Shown: positions 47,272-56,467, counted from the stretch's first letter. The stretch is 64,000 nt of DNA from Vreelandella halophila (GCF_019903425.1 NZ_JACHUZ010000013.1:1462168-1526167); one strand, 5' to 3'. A program made the numbers and translations. Notes: a model not told the origin generated them from the sequence alone.

Positions 47272-48062
47272 TGACGGGCGATGCTCATCCGGGAGTGCAT
47301 CCCCTAGCCATTGTCGATCCCGGAGCCCGACTTGGGGAAGGCGTTACCGTGGGCCCATGGACCTGGATCGGGCCCGATGTGGAGATCGGTGATGATACCG
47401 AGGTGCGGTCCCATGTGGTCATCAGTGGCCCCACCCGTATCGGCGCCCGCAACCGTATCTTCCAGTTCGCCAGTGTCGGTGAGGAATGTCAGGACCTGAA
47501 GTACGGCGGTGAGCCCACCACTCTGGTGATCGGTGACGGCAACATCATCCGCGAGAGCTGCACTGTGCACCGCGGCACCATTCAGGATCGGGGCGAGACA
47601 CGGATCGGCAGCAACAACCTGCTCATGGCCTATGTTCATGTGGCCCATGACTGCGTGATCGGCAGCAATACTATCCTGGCCAACTGTGCCACCCTGGCCG
47701 GCCACGTGGACGTGGACGACCACGCCATTCTCGGCGGCGGCACCATGGTGCACCAGTTCTGCCACCTGGGTGCCCATGCCATGACGGCCGGGGGCAGCAT
47801 CGTACTCAAGGATGTGCCCGCCTTTGTTATGGCCGGTGGTCAGTCCGCCGGCGCTCACGGGCTGAACATCGAAGGCCTCAAGCGTCGTGGCTTCAGCAAG
47901 GACGCTCTGCATCATCTTCGCCGCGCCTACCGCATTGTCTACCGTGAGGGCCTCACGCTGCAGCAGGCGATTGAGCGCCTGGAGCAGGAGTTTGAGGATA
48001 GCGACGAGGTCGCCCTTTTTGCCAGCACCCTGCGGCGGGCGGAACGCGGCATCGTCCGCTGA
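47271..48062 (+). CDS. lpxA: UDP-GlcNAc acyltransferase LpxA
   Basis: First step of lipid A synthesis. The 263 residues form a left-handed beta helix of hexapeptide repeats (GARLGEGVTVGPWTWIGPDV and following), with the catalytic His in MAYVHVAHDCVIGSN near residue 128. GLNIEGLKRRGFSKD and a C-terminal helical tail are family features. Its start overlaps the fabZ stop by one base. Confidence 0.97.
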   Translation: MTGDAHPGVHPLAIVDPGARLGEGVTVGPWTWIGPDVEIGDDTEVRSHVVISGPTRIGARNRIFQFASVGEECQDLKYGGEPTTLVIGDGNIIRESCTVHRGTIQDRGETRIGSNNLLMAYVHVAHDCVIGSNTILANCATLAGHVDVDDHAILGGGTMVHQFCHLGAHAMTAGGSIVLKDVPAFVMAGGQSAGAHGLNIEGLKRRGFSKDALHHLRRAYRIVYREGLTLQQAIERLEQEFEDSDEVALFASTLRRAERGIVR

Positions 48063-48068
48063 TTGGCC

Positions 48069-49283
48069 ATGGAATCGCTGCTTTCCCGGGGCTCAGCCCC
48101 CGCACCCGGCCCGGTCATTGTGCTGGTGGCGGGCGAGGTCTCGGGAGACCTTCTGGGCGCGGACCTCATCCTCAGCCTTAAACGCCACTTCCCTCATGCC
48201 CGCTTTGTGGGTATCGGCGGTGAGCGGATGATGGCCGCGGGTCTCCAGTCCATCGTGCCCATGGAGCGTCTTTCTGTGATGGGGCTGGTGGAAGTGCTCG
48301 GGCGTATCCGGGAGCTGTTCGATGTCCGTGCCCGGGTGCGTGAGTACTGTCTTAACAATCGGCCTGCCGCGCTCATCGGCATCGACTCGCCGGACTTTAC
48401 CCTGGGCCTTGAACGCCAGGTGCGTGAGGCTGGAATTCCCACGGTGCATTACGTGAGTCCCTCCGTCTGGGCCTGGCGGCGCGGGCGTCTCAAGGGCATC
48501 GCGAAATCGGTGGACCTGATGCTGACGCTTCTGCCGTTCGAGGCCAGTGTCTATCGGGACTATGGCATCCCGGTGCGGTTTGTGGGTCACCCGATGGCTG
48601 ACCAGATTCCCGATGAACCGGACCGCAAGGTGGCCCGGAAGGAACTGGACCTGCCCGAATCCGGGCAGATGGTGGCGTTGCTGCCGGGCAGCCGGGGCAG
48701 TGAGGTGGGGGGCTTGGGCCCGCTCTTCCTGGAAACCGCTGCATGGCTGGCCGACGCCATGACGCCAGTGCCCACTTTCGTGATCCCCTGTATCAACCGT
48801 CAGCGCCGTGAACAGATCCAGGCGATGATTCAGGGCAGTGAGGCCTGGCAGGCGCTGGACCTGCGTCTGGTGGACGGCCAGTCACGCACCGTCATGACGG
48901 CCGCTGATGCCGTACTGCTGGCCTCCGGCACGGCGACCCTGGAAGCGGCCTTGCTCAAGCGACCGATGGTGGTGGCCTACCGGGTGAACGCGCTGACCTT
49001 CTGGATCGCCTCACGCCTCGTCTATGTGGACCATGTGGCGCTTCCCAACCTGCTGGCCCCGGAACCGGTGGTGCCAGAATTCCTGCAGGAGGATGCCACC
49101 GCCGGGGCCCTGGGCGCGGCACTGAAAACCCGGCTGACCGCGCCCGAGACCATTGAGCACGAACGCGCCATTTTTTCGGAGATCCACAATCAGCTCCGGC
49201 GCAACGCCAGCGACCGTGCTGCCGAGTCCGTGGCTGCACTGATCCGTGGTGACCCCCTTCCCGAGGACCTGGAGGACGCATGA
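48069..49283 (+). CDS. lpxB: Lipid A disaccharide synthase LpxB
   Basis: GT19 glycosyltransferase joining UDP-diacyl-glucosamine and lipid X. The 404 residues contain [16 protein letters not shown] near residue 19, [31 protein letters not shown] near 128 and [22 protein letters not shown] near 275. It has no clear ribosome binding site and begins 6 bases after the lpxA stop. rnhB overlaps its end. Confidence 0.96.
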   Translation: MESLLSRGSAPAPGPVIVLVAGEVSGDLLGADLILSLKRHFPHARFVGIGGERMMAAGLQSIVPMERLSVMGLVEVLGRIRELFDVRARVREYCLNNRPAALIGIDSPDFTLGLERQVREAGIPTVHYVSPSVWAWRRGRLKGIAKSVDLMLTLLPFEASVYRDYGIPVRFVGHPMADQIPDEPDRKVARKELDLPESGQMVALLPGSRGSEVGGLGPLFLETAAWLADAMTPVPTFVIPCINRQRREQIQAMIQGSEAWQALDLRLVDGQSRTVMTAADAVLLASGTATLEAALLKRPMVVAYRVNALTFWIASRLVYVDHVALPNLLAPEPVVPEFLQEDATAGALGAALKTRLTAPETIEHERAIFSEIHNQLRRNASDRAAESVAALIRGDPLPEDLEDA

Positions 49284-49870
49284 TCCTGGATGACGTGACC
49301 GTACCCTATGAAGGTCTGTATCTGGCGGGTGTGGACGAGGTGGGCCGTGGGCCGCTGGCGGGCCCGGTGGTCACCGCGGCTGTGATCCTGGACCCGGACA
49401 ACCCAGTGGAAGGACTCAGGGATTCCAAGAAGCTCAGCGAGCGCAAGCGCGAGGCCCTTTTCGGCGTGATCCAGGAGCGGGCCCTGAGCTGGGCGCTGGG
49501 GCGCTGCGAGGTGGCGGAGATCGACGAGCTTAACATCCACGGGGCCACCATGCTGGCCATGGAACGGGCGGTGGCGGCCCTGGCGCCGGCGGCCGAATAC
49601 GTGCTAGTGGATGGCCACCGCTGTCCGGACTGGCAGTGGCCGTCATTGCCGGTGGTGAAGGGCGATGGCCGTGTGGATGCCATTGCGGCGGCCAGCATCC
49701 TGGCCAAGGTTAGTCGGGACCGGGAAATGGTGGCGCTGGACCAGCAGTACCCGGGGTACGGCCTGGCCGGGCACAAGGGCTACCCCACCAAGGTCCACAT
49801 CGAAGCACTGCATGCCCAGGGTGCCAGCCCGGTGCACCGACGCTCCTTCTCACCCGTCAGCAAGCTCTGA
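49280..49870 (+). CDS. rnhB: Ribonuclease HII
   Basis: Removes ribonucleotides and RNA primers from DNA-RNA hybrids. The 196 residues have the catalytic acids in [15 protein letters not shown] (Asp, Glu near 15), VDGHRCPDW (Asp near 109) and [13 protein letters not shown] (Asp near 141). It overlaps lpxB by four bases. dnaE, the common next gene, does not follow here. Confidence 0.97.
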   Translation: MILDDVTVPYEGLYLAGVDEVGRGPLAGPVVTAAVILDPDNPVEGLRDSKKLSERKREALFGVIQERALSWALGRCEVAEIDELNIHGATMLAMERAVAALAPAAEYVLVDGHRCPDWQWPSLPVVKGDGRVDAIAAASILAKVSRDREMVALDQQYPGYGLAGHKGYPTKVHIEALHAQGASPVHRRSFSPVSKL

Positions 49871-49879
49871 CGAAGGCGC

Positions 49880-51100
49880 TCAGCCGCCCACCAGCTGATC
49901 GAAGATCCGGAAGCCGGCGATGTAGGTGCCGGCCGCCGACCCCACCGAAGAGAGGATGAAGATCAGCAGGGTGCGCGACACCCGGTTGCGCCACCAGCCC
50001 CGGACCTCGATCACGTCATGGCGCAGGTTCGAGAAATCCTCAACCTTGGGCCGGCGCAGCAGAAGCTCCACGCCCGCTGCCACAAAACCCGCGCCAATCG
50101 TCGGGTTGAGCGAGGTCAGCGGGGCCGCCAGGAAGGTCGCCACAATGGTCAGCGGGTGGGCCAGGGCAATGGCGGAACCCAGCGCCGAGAGCGCGCCATT
50201 AATCAGGAACCACTCTGAAACGAGCTTTACACCCAGTGCTGTATCCCGGCTGAACCCGATCACGAAACCGGCAATCACCAGGGCTGCCACCGCCCAGGGC
50301 AGGTAGCGCAGGAAGCGCCCGCTGGGTGGCACCTGCTCAAGGCTCTCGCGCTCTGACACCGGATCGGCTGCGGGTTCGCCCTCAAGGTGGCCGCTCAACC
50401 CCTTAAGATGACCGGCGCCGATGACCACAAGCACGTTGTCATACCCCTTGCCGGCCATGGATTCCATCAGTCTCAGGGCCATATAACGGTCGCGCTCGGA
50501 AATCAGCGGCCGGTAAAGCTGCTCGGACTGCTCCGCAAACTCGGCAAAGGTGGATTCCAGGACATCGCCTTCCTTGAGCTGTTCAATGCTTTCGGGGCTG
50601 ACGGTCTCGCGCGTGAGCAGGCTGGCGAAAAGGCCGCTGCCCAGCTGCATACGCTGCCACCAGGAAACGCCGCGCCAGACCCGGCGCAGGGTGGTGCCGA
50701 TGTCGCGATCGATCATGGTCACGGGCAGTTCAGCAGCCTGGGCCTCGCGCAGGGCCGCCTTCATCTCGGCGCCCGGCTCGATGCCGGACTGCTCCGCCAC
50801 TCGCTGCTGGAAGGCGCCCATGGCCAGGTGCGCCGCTACCATGCCCGCCTGGCCGTTACGCAGTACCTCGAACAGGTCCATCTTCGCCATCCGGTCCGGA
50901 TCGGCCAGGTTCTGGTAGCGGGAATCGCACAGCTCCAGCGCCACGGCATCGTAGTCGCCGGAGCGGATCAGCTCCGAGACCTCATCCGCTGACGCTTTCG
51001 ACACATGGGCCGTGCCCACAATGGTGAAGGTGGTTCCGGCGTGCTCGACTACGGCGCGCGGGCCCTGATGATCCTGTTCGCCCATGGGCAGCGTACTCAC
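49880..51100 (-). CDS. TraB-family (PrgY-like) membrane protein
   Basis: About 406 residues with an N-terminal TraB domain: FTIVGTAHVSKASADEV near residue 27 and YDAVALELCDSRYQ near 50, whose His and Glu residues resemble the catalytic-type residues of the family. The C-terminal third has several hydrophobic segments (about 270-290, 298-345, 382-400). Founder members block or shut down peptide pheromone signalling in Gram-positive bacteria; the function in proteobacteria is unknown. The start is GTG 51100 or ATG 51085; neither has a clear ribosome binding site. It converges on rnhB. Confidence 0.85.
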   Translation of the reverse strand: MSTLPMGEQDHQGPRAVVEHAGTTFTIVGTAHVSKASADEVSELIRSGDYDAVALELCDSRYQNLADPDRMAKMDLFEVLRNGQAGMVAAHLAMGAFQQRVAEQSGIEPGAEMKAALREAQAAELPVTMIDRDIGTTLRRVWRGVSWWQRMQLGSGLFASLLTRETVSPESIEQLKEGDVLESTFAEFAEQSEQLYRPLISERDRYMALRLMESMAGKGYDNVLVVIGAGHLKGLSGHLEGEPAADPVSERESLEQVPPSGRFLRYLPWAVAALVIAGFVIGFSRDTALGVKLVSEWFLINGALSALGSAIALAHPLTIVATFLAAPLTSLNPTIGAGFVAAGVELLLRRPKVEDFSNLRHDVIEVRGWWRNRVSRTLLIFILSSVGSAAGTYIAGFRIFDQLVGG

Positions 51101-51125
51101 TTGGACAAAGCCGCGATTGTCACCT

Positions 51126-51182
51126 GTAGGCGCCTGCCCCGCAAGCGGTCAGGGAGATATCGCGAGCAAGGTTCGCTCCTAC
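51126..51182. repeat. REP doublet upstream of the alcohol dehydrogenase gene
   Basis: Inverted copies beginning GTAGGCGCCTGCCCCGCAAG at 51126 and ending GCGAGCAAGGTTCGCTCCTA near 51182, GTAG ends outermost. Confidence 0.85.
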
Positions 51183-51205
51183 AGAGTTGAAGCAGAGGTC
51201 ACCCT

Positions 51206-51230
51206 GTAGGAGCTTGCCCTGCAAGCGTTC
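51206..51230 (+). repeat. Single REP copy
   Basis: A lone copy beginning GTAGGAGCTTGCCCTGCAAG, 23 bases after the doublet at 51126. The remaining 119 bases before the dehydrogenase hold no gene that I can see. Confidence 0.7.
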
Positions 51231-51349
51231 ATCTAATGGCGGGCAAAGCTCCGTCGTGCAGGCAGCAAGGGTTTGACGGGCCGTAAAGGTGAGGCGCACC
51301 ATCGGCGCGTGATTGATATCACACTAATTCAGAGCGAGGAACGATAGTT

Positions 51350-52405
51350 ATGGCCAATACCAAAGCCTACGCCGCCACGGCACCGGACTCCGGTCTTGCA
51401 CCCCATGGCATCGATCGCCGCGAGCTTCGTGCGGACGACGTTGCCATCGAAATCGACTATTGTGGGGTCTGTCACACGGACATTCATTTTGCCCAGAACG
51501 ACTGGGGCATCACTCAGTACCCGCTGGTGCCCGGGCACGAGATTGTCGGTCGCGTCACGGCCGTTGGTGACCAGGTCAAGGGTTACTCCGTGGGGGACCG
51601 CGTGGGTGTGGGCTGCATGGTGGACTCCTGCCGTGAATGTGAGGCCTGTAAGGACGGCCTGGAGCAGTACTGCCTTGATGGCATGACGCCCACCTACAAT
51701 GGCGAGGACCGCCATGATGGCTCCGTCACCTTCGGTGGCTACTCCGAGAAAGTGGTCGTGAGCGAGCGCTTTGTGGTCAGCATTCCGGAAAAGCTGGAAA
51801 TGGCCCACGCCGCGCCGCTGCTGTGCGCCGGCATCACCACCTATTCACCGCTGCGCCATTACGGCGTTAAAGCCGGCCATAAGGTAGGCGTGATTGGCAT
51901 GGGTGGCCTTGGCCACATGGGCGTGAAGTTCGCCCGGGCACTGGGCGCCGAAGTCACCATCTTCACCCGCTCCGACAGCAAGGTGGCCGAAGCGAAGAAG
52001 CAGGGTGCCCATCATGTGGTCATTTCCACGGATGACCAGCAGATGGCGGATGCGGCCGAGAGCTTCGATTTCATGCTGGATACGGTTCCCGTGCAGCACG
52101 ACCTCAACCCCTACCTGAACTGCCTCAAGTACGACGGCACGCACATCCTGGTGGGCCTTCTGGAACCTGTGGATCCGGCCCTCAATGCCGGCAACCTGGT
52201 GTTCAAGCGCCGTGTGCTGGCCGGCTCCCTGATCGGTGGCATGCCGGAGACCCAGGAAGTGCTGGACTTCTGTGCCGAGCATGATGTGCGCTGCGACATC
52301 GAGATGCTTGATATGCAGAACATCAACGAGGCGTACGAGAAAGTGAAGAAGGGCGAAGTGAAGTACCGGTACGTGATCGACATGGCGACCCTGAAAGGCG
52401 TCTGA
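51350..52405 (+). CDS. Zinc-dependent NAD(P) alcohol dehydrogenase (YahK/CAD type)
   Basis: Medium-chain dehydrogenase/reductase of the cinnamyl-alcohol-dehydrogenase/YahK group, interconverting aldehydes and alcohols. The 351 residues show the catalytic zinc ligands in CGVCHTDIHF near 40 and PGHEIVGRV near 64, the structural zinc cysteines CRECEACKDGLEQYC (94-108), and the cofactor motif IGMGGLGHMGVKFARALG near 184. YahK homologues prefer NADPH. It is a single gene flanked by REP repeats. The physiological substrate cannot be told. Confidence 0.93.
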   Translation: MANTKAYAATAPDSGLAPHGIDRRELRADDVAIEIDYCGVCHTDIHFAQNDWGITQYPLVPGHEIVGRVTAVGDQVKGYSVGDRVGVGCMVDSCRECEACKDGLEQYCLDGMTPTYNGEDRHDGSVTFGGYSEKVVVSERFVVSIPEKLEMAHAAPLLCAGITTYSPLRHYGVKAGHKVGVIGMGGLGHMGVKFARALGAEVTIFTRSDSKVAEAKKQGAHHVVISTDDQQMADAAESFDFMLDTVPVQHDLNPYLNCLKYDGTHILVGLLEPVDPALNAGNLVFKRRVLAGSLIGGMPETQEVLDFCAEHDVRCDIEMLDMQNINEAYEKVKKGEVKYRYVIDMATLKGV

Positions 52406-52418
52406 GTCGGCATCGGTA

Positions 52419-52483
52419 ATCGCTTGCGAGGCAAGCTCCTACAGTAAAATGTGGCCCCGTAGGAGCGAGCCTCGCTCGCGATC
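52419..52483. repeat. REP pair between convergent genes, opposite arrangement
   Basis: A reversed copy (ATCGCTTGCGAGGCAAGCTC, to 52442) is followed by a forward copy (GTAGGAGCGAGCCTCGCTCG from 52459). Here the GTAG ends point inwards, unlike the other doublets. It fills most of the gap between the convergent dehydrogenase and CoA transferase genes, where it could act as a 3'-end structure. Confidence 0.85.
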
Positions 52484-52497
52484 AGTTCCCGGGCAGG

Positions 52498-53616
52498 TTA
52501 TTGGCCGGGGTTATCCGCGCCCAACGATCGCCCGATGAAGGCGCTCTCGCAGGGCGTGGCGCTGAACTTCAGCGGGTGGCCGATCTGCTTCTGGGTGGTG
52601 CCGTCACCGCGGTCCACCTCGATCACCATGTGCCGGGCCTGGATCTGGGGGTGCTCGGTGGCCTCGCTCAGGGTCAGGACCGGCTCCACACAGGCATCCT
52701 GCTCGCTGAAGATCTCCTGCCATTCCGCCAGCGTTTTTCCGCCAATGGCGTCCCGTAGTGCGCTCTTGAGCGTTTTCTGGTCCTCGGGTTTCGGGCTCAG
52801 CCCCTTGGCGGCCAGTTCCGGCAGGCCGATCACACTGAACAGCTGCTTCGCGAACGGTGGCTCCAGGCTGCCGACAGAGAGCCAGCGTCCGTCCGCCGTC
52901 TGGTAGTAGTCGTAGAAGGCACCGCCGTTGAGCATGCCGCCCTCCGGCTCCGGTTTCTCGCCGGCGGCCAGGCAGGCCGCGCCTGCCATGGCGTTCATAG
53001 CGAAGGCGGCATCCGTCATGCTGATGTCCACGTGCTGGCCCTCACCGGTCTGGCGTTGATGGGTCACTGCCGCGAGTATGCCCATGACGGCGTGATGGGA
53101 GCCCCCGGCCACATCCGCCACCTGGATGCCCAGAGGCGGTGGTCCGGTTTCTGCACGACCGCTGTAACTGGCTACACCGGAGAGCGCCAGATAGTTGATG
53201 TCATGCCCGGCCCGGTCGCGGTACGGGCCGCTCTGGCCATAGCCGGTGATGCTGCAGTAAACCAGCCCCGGGTTGATCGCCTTGAGGCTCTCGTAATCCA
53301 GCCCGAAACGTGCCATTACGCCGGGCCGGAACTGCTCCACCAGCACATCGTACTCGTGAATCCGCTCCTTCACCCAGGCCACAGCCTCCGGCTCCTTGAG
53401 GTTCAGCGTCATGCTGCGCTTGCCGCGGTTCAGGTAGGCGTGCGCGGTGGAGACGCCGCCGTCATGGGGCGGCGTCATGCGTGTGAGGTCCATGCGGTCC
53501 GGTGATTCCACCCGCAGGACCTCCGCGCCCATGTCCGCCAGCATCATGGTGGCATAGGGGCCCGGAAGCAGGGTGGAGAAGTCGAGTACCTTGAGCGATG
53601 TAAGCGGTCCCGTCAT
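52498..53616 (-). CDS. CaiB/BaiF family CoA transferase or acyl-CoA racemase
   Basis: Class III CoA-transferase fold. The 372 residues contain LPGPYATMMLADMGAEVLRVE near the N-terminus (cofactor-binding), EQFRPGVMARFGLDYE, and GHDINYLALSG near residue 127 with Asp in QVADVAGGSH near 157. That His/Asp pair resembles alpha-methylacyl-CoA racemase, so racemisation is a reasonable guess. I chose ATG 53616, which has an AGAGGA site. It is divergent from an AraC regulator across 112 bases and is its likely target. Confidence 0.88.
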   Translation of the reverse strand: MTGPLTSLKVLDFSTLLPGPYATMMLADMGAEVLRVESPDRMDLTRMTPPHDGGVSTAHAYLNRGKRSMTLNLKEPEAVAWVKERIHEYDVLVEQFRPGVMARFGLDYESLKAINPGLVYCSITGYGQSGPYRDRAGHDINYLALSGVASYSGRAETGPPPLGIQVADVAGGSHHAVMGILAAVTHQRQTGEGQHVDISMTDAAFAMNAMAGAACLAAGEKPEPEGGMLNGGAFYDYYQTADGRWLSVGSLEPPFAKQLFSVIGLPELAAKGLSPKPEDQKTLKSALRDAIGGKTLAEWQEIFSEQDACVEPVLTLSEATEHPQIQARHMVIEVDRGDGTTQKQIGHPLKFSATPCESAFIGRSLGADNPGQ

Positions 53617-53728
53617 CAGGGTTTTGTCCTCTCTTGCGGATGGCTCTACCATACCCACCTGTGAACAGGCGTCCACCGGCGCCGGTGCTCAGATCCATTG
53701 ACCAATCCGCTCACCGACACGGACGCCC

Positions 53729-54739
53729 ATGGCACGTCTCACTGTCTCCGCCCATTTTGTAACCGCAGCCCTGGCCGGCGCCAGGCGGCAGGGATATGAC
53801 ACTCATGCCATGATGCGCGAGGCCGGGATTGAGCCTGAACTTATCGAGGAGGAACAGGCGCGGGTGACCGGTAACCAGTACACCCGGCTGATGCAGGTGA
53901 TCTGGGCCACGATGAAGGATGAGTTCATGGGGTTCGCCCCGGCACGCAGCCGTCCCGGGACCTTCGCGACCCTGTGCCAGCTGGTGATCCACTGTGACAA
54001 CCTGGACTGCGTGCTGCGCCGGGCCAGCCACTTCTACGGTCTGTTCGAGACGGGCATCACCATGCCGTTGAGCATCCGTGGTAAAGAGGCCCTGATCACG
54101 CTCGAGACGGAAGCACCGTTCAGCGAAGACAGTCACCACTTTCTCCGGGAATCGCTGTTGGTGATCTGGCACCGGCTCAGCTCCTGGCTCATTGGCCAGG
54201 GCATACCGTTGACCCGGGTCAGCTTTGACTACCCGGAGCCGGCCCACAGCCATGAATACCGGGGGATCTTCCATGCCCCGATGTTGTTCGAGCAGCCACA
54301 GACCGGCCTGGCCTTCCCGGTGCGTTACCTGCAGGAACCGGTGATCCGGGATGAGCTGGAGATGCGCCACTTCCTGATGACCTCGCCCGCGGACCTGATG
54401 GCCCGGCCGGACGACCGCAACAGCTACACCGCCCGTATCCGGGCCCTGATCGGGCGGGACTTCACCCAGCCCATACCGGATTTCGAGACTATCGCTCAGC
54501 AGCTCAACACCAGCCCCCAGACCCTGCGCCGGCGCCTGCGGGCGGAGAATACCTCGTTCCAGGAGATCAAGGACAACCTGCGGCGGGACATTGCCATCGT
54601 GCACCTCACGCGGGACCAGCTTGCCATCAACGAGATCGCCCATCGCGCGGGCTTCACGGAGACCTCCACTTTCCATCGGGCTTTCAAGAAGTGGACCGGG
54701 GTGACCCCCGGGGCCTACCGTTCGCGCTTCTGCTCGTAG
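53729..54739 (+). CDS. AraC-family transcriptional regulator
   Basis: 336 residues: an N-terminal ligand-sensing domain of the type often attached to AraC regulators of fatty acid or lipid genes (about residues 15-205), and a C-terminal double helix-turn-helix (about 240-336). The latter contains IAQQLNTSPQTLRRRLRAEN and INEIAHRAGFTETSTFHRAFKKWTGVTPGAYR (key residues: AHRAGF, FHRAFKKWTG). Divergent transcription from the CaiB-type gene suggests it controls that gene. Its last 25 bases overlap the convergent diguanylate cyclase gene. Confidence 0.92.
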   Translation: MARLTVSAHFVTAALAGARRQGYDTHAMMREAGIEPELIEEEQARVTGNQYTRLMQVIWATMKDEFMGFAPARSRPGTFATLCQLVIHCDNLDCVLRRASHFYGLFETGITMPLSIRGKEALITLETEAPFSEDSHHFLRESLLVIWHRLSSWLIGQGIPLTRVSFDYPEPAHSHEYRGIFHAPMLFEQPQTGLAFPVRYLQEPVIRDELEMRHFLMTSPADLMARPDDRNSYTARIRALIGRDFTQPIPDFETIAQQLNTSPQTLRRRLRAENTSFQEIKDNLRRDIAIVHLTRDQLAINEIAHRAGFTETSTFHRAFKKWTGVTPGAYRSRFCS

Positions 54740-55752
54740 AGTCGCTGGTCGGCGTAGCGCAGGAGGGCGCGGGAGTCCTCAAGGCCGGGCTGCTCATTGC
54801 CCGCCACGCCAACGCTGAAGGACAGCGGAATCCGGTGACCTTCCCATTGAAGGGGCTCTTTGGCTACACGCTCCTGAAGGCGGGCACCGATGTGAGTAGC
54901 GGCCTGTACGCTCTGGTTGGGCAGGACCACCACGAACTCATCCCCGGCAAAACGGAAGACGCTGTCGTCCTCGCGCACCTGGCGACGCAGGCACTCGCCC
55001 AGGTGGCACAGATACGCATCGCCGCACTCATGGCCGTAATCGTCATTGATCCGCTTGAAGTTGTCGCAGTCGATGAACAGCAGTGACAGTGGCATCTGAT
55101 ACCGGCGCGAACGGCTCAGTTCCTTCTGAAGGACCGTCTCCATCTCGCGGCGGTTGCGCAACCCGGTGAGGGCATCCCTGGTAGCCAGGCGGCGCAGCTG
55201 CTCCCGTGCCACGGCTGAATCAAGACCCATGGAGGCCTTCACCGCCAGCTGTTCCAGGAAAAAGGCGTCCATGTTGCGGCTGTATCGCCCCGCTGTGCGG
55301 GTGCCCAGCACCAGGCCTCCGGCGAGCCGATCCTCAACTTCCAGCGGCAGTATGGCCATTGAACGGATATCGGTCTGCCAAGCGGCCGGGATCAGGTGCT
55401 GATATCCCCGGGTATCCGGAATCAGCAGGGGCGTGCGGCTGCCGCCGGTCAGGTGGAGGTAATCCGCCGCCGGGGCCGTGACCAGCAGGCTCAGGGCGCC
55501 GTCCTCCGCCAGCATGGTGTGCAGTGGCTGGTTGGCCTCCACATCCGTGAGCACCAGCCAGACCTCATCAAGCTCGAAGCGTTCCCGTACCCGGTCTACC
55601 AGGCTGTCCACAAAGGCGGCGCAGTCCTGGCACCCCATGATTTCGCGCTCAATATCGAACAGGTTACGGGCGATCCGTTCATTGCGGCGGGCATGCTCGA
55701 GCAGGGACTCGAGGGAAATGTCATCAGGGTAGTGCTGGAAGGCTTCCGGCAT
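54715..55752 (-). CDS. GAF-GGDEF diguanylate cyclase with AGDEF active site
   Basis: 345 residues: an N-terminal helical region (1-45), a GAF-like or DUF484-like sensor (about 50-175) and a GGDEF domain (about 185-343). RDALTGLRNRREME marks the start of the domain, FIDCDNFKRINDDYGHECGD the metal-binding loop, and the active-site loop reads FAGDEFVVVLP near 265, with Ala for the first Gly. Ala variants of this loop are known that stay active, so synthesis of c-di-GMP from two GTP is likely. No RxxD inhibitory site five residues before it is evident (RQVREDDSVFR). The sensed signal is unknown. Confidence 0.9.
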   Translation of the reverse strand: MPEAFQHYPDDISLESLLEHARRNERIARNLFDIEREIMGCQDCAAFVDSLVDRVRERFELDEVWLVLTDVEANQPLHTMLAEDGALSLLVTAPAADYLHLTGGSRTPLLIPDTRGYQHLIPAAWQTDIRSMAILPLEVEDRLAGGLVLGTRTAGRYSRNMDAFFLEQLAVKASMGLDSAVAREQLRRLATRDALTGLRNRREMETVLQKELSRSRRYQMPLSLLFIDCDNFKRINDDYGHECGDAYLCHLGECLRRQVREDDSVFRFAGDEFVVVLPNQSVQAATHIGARLQERVAKEPLQWEGHRIPLSFSVGVAGNEQPGLEDSRALLRYADQRLYEQKRER

Positions 55753-56224
55753 GGCCGTGCGTCATCCCGTTATGTTGTACTGTACAGGCCGCATGAACGT
55801 TTCGTTGAAGCCTAGCATGGCTGGTTCCCGCCGTCAGTCCATCGCCTTCCGCGATGCCTCCGCATGACAACCTTATTCGCTGTGTGATTTGCGCCACATA
55901 AATGCCTGATTTAACGAAACATACAGTGAACAACATTTGTGCAATAGCGTGTTTTTAGGTTTTAAGTTATTGATATTAGGCAACGGTGACCAAGTGAATT
56001 GGTAATGAGTGGTGGCGGCTGCCTTCTTTGACACAAACGGATGCCGGTTTGGCCAAAGTGTAAGCGTGGAAGGGGTATAGAGTTTCAGGCGTAACGAAAT
56101 GTAACTGCTAATACGGCAGGATTTGAAGATCTGGGACTTGTAACCCTTGAGCTGTCTTTGAACATTCCGAAAGAGGGGCTCTATCTCAACTTCATCTCCA
56201 ACCTAGTAAAAGGTCTGTCTAACC
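55753..56224. other. Gene-free AT-rich region, possible small RNA
   Basis: No convincing reading frame on either strand. The first part (55880-56000) is AT-rich and may hold promoters for the diguanylate cyclase on one side. It ends in a plus-strand terminator (56225-56249) with no gene in front, which suggests an untranslated transcript. Four GGA triplets occur between 56030 and 56140 but no clear repeat of GGA loops. Confidence 0.4.
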
Positions 56225-56249
56225 AGGCCAGCCTCCGGGCTGGCCTTTT
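56225..56249 (+). terminator. Orphan intrinsic terminator
   Basis: AGGCCAGCC pairs perfectly with GGCTGGCCT around a TCCG loop and is followed by TTTT. It is oriented for plus-strand transcripts although no plus-strand gene lies within the preceding 1.4 kb except the AraC regulator ending at 54739. Confidence 0.8.
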
Positions 56250-56272
56250 CAGTGGAAATCCGCCCCAAGCCC

Positions 56273-56301
56273 TTGACGGGCGGGGCGCGATTCCATAGGA
56301 T
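56273..56301 (+). promoter_or_regulatory. Promoter of initiator tRNA gene
   Basis: TTGACG (56273-56278) and TAGGAT (56296-56301) are 17 bases apart, with a GC-rich stretch just before the -10 box and about 40 bases to the mature tRNA end. Confidence 0.75.
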
Positions 56302-56345
56302 ACGCACCACATCGACGGGCCAAGGCCCAGCGGTGACAAAGCAGT

Positions 56346-56422
<77 letters not shown>

Positions 56423-56428
56423 GATTCC

Positions 56429-56467
56429 AAAAAGGCAGATCAGTTATTTACTGGTTTGCCTTTTTTT
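56429..56467 (+). terminator. Terminator of the initiator tRNA
   Basis: AAAAAGGCA-ATCAGT pairs with ACTGGT-TGCCTTTTT around a short AT loop and runs into seven T residues. The following 236 bases up to the chemoreceptor hold no gene that I can support. Confidence 0.9.

Noticed and set aside
51311-51335. FNR/ANR-like box before the alcohol dehydrogenase gene (TTGATATCACACTAA)
   Set aside because: Only the left half matches TTGAT; the right half lacks ATCAA at the right spacing.
56030-56250. Rsm-type (CsrA-sequestering) small RNA
   Set aside because: Four GGA triplets and one TGTAAG half-site are present, but there is no repeated GGA in hairpin loops and no full GacA box.
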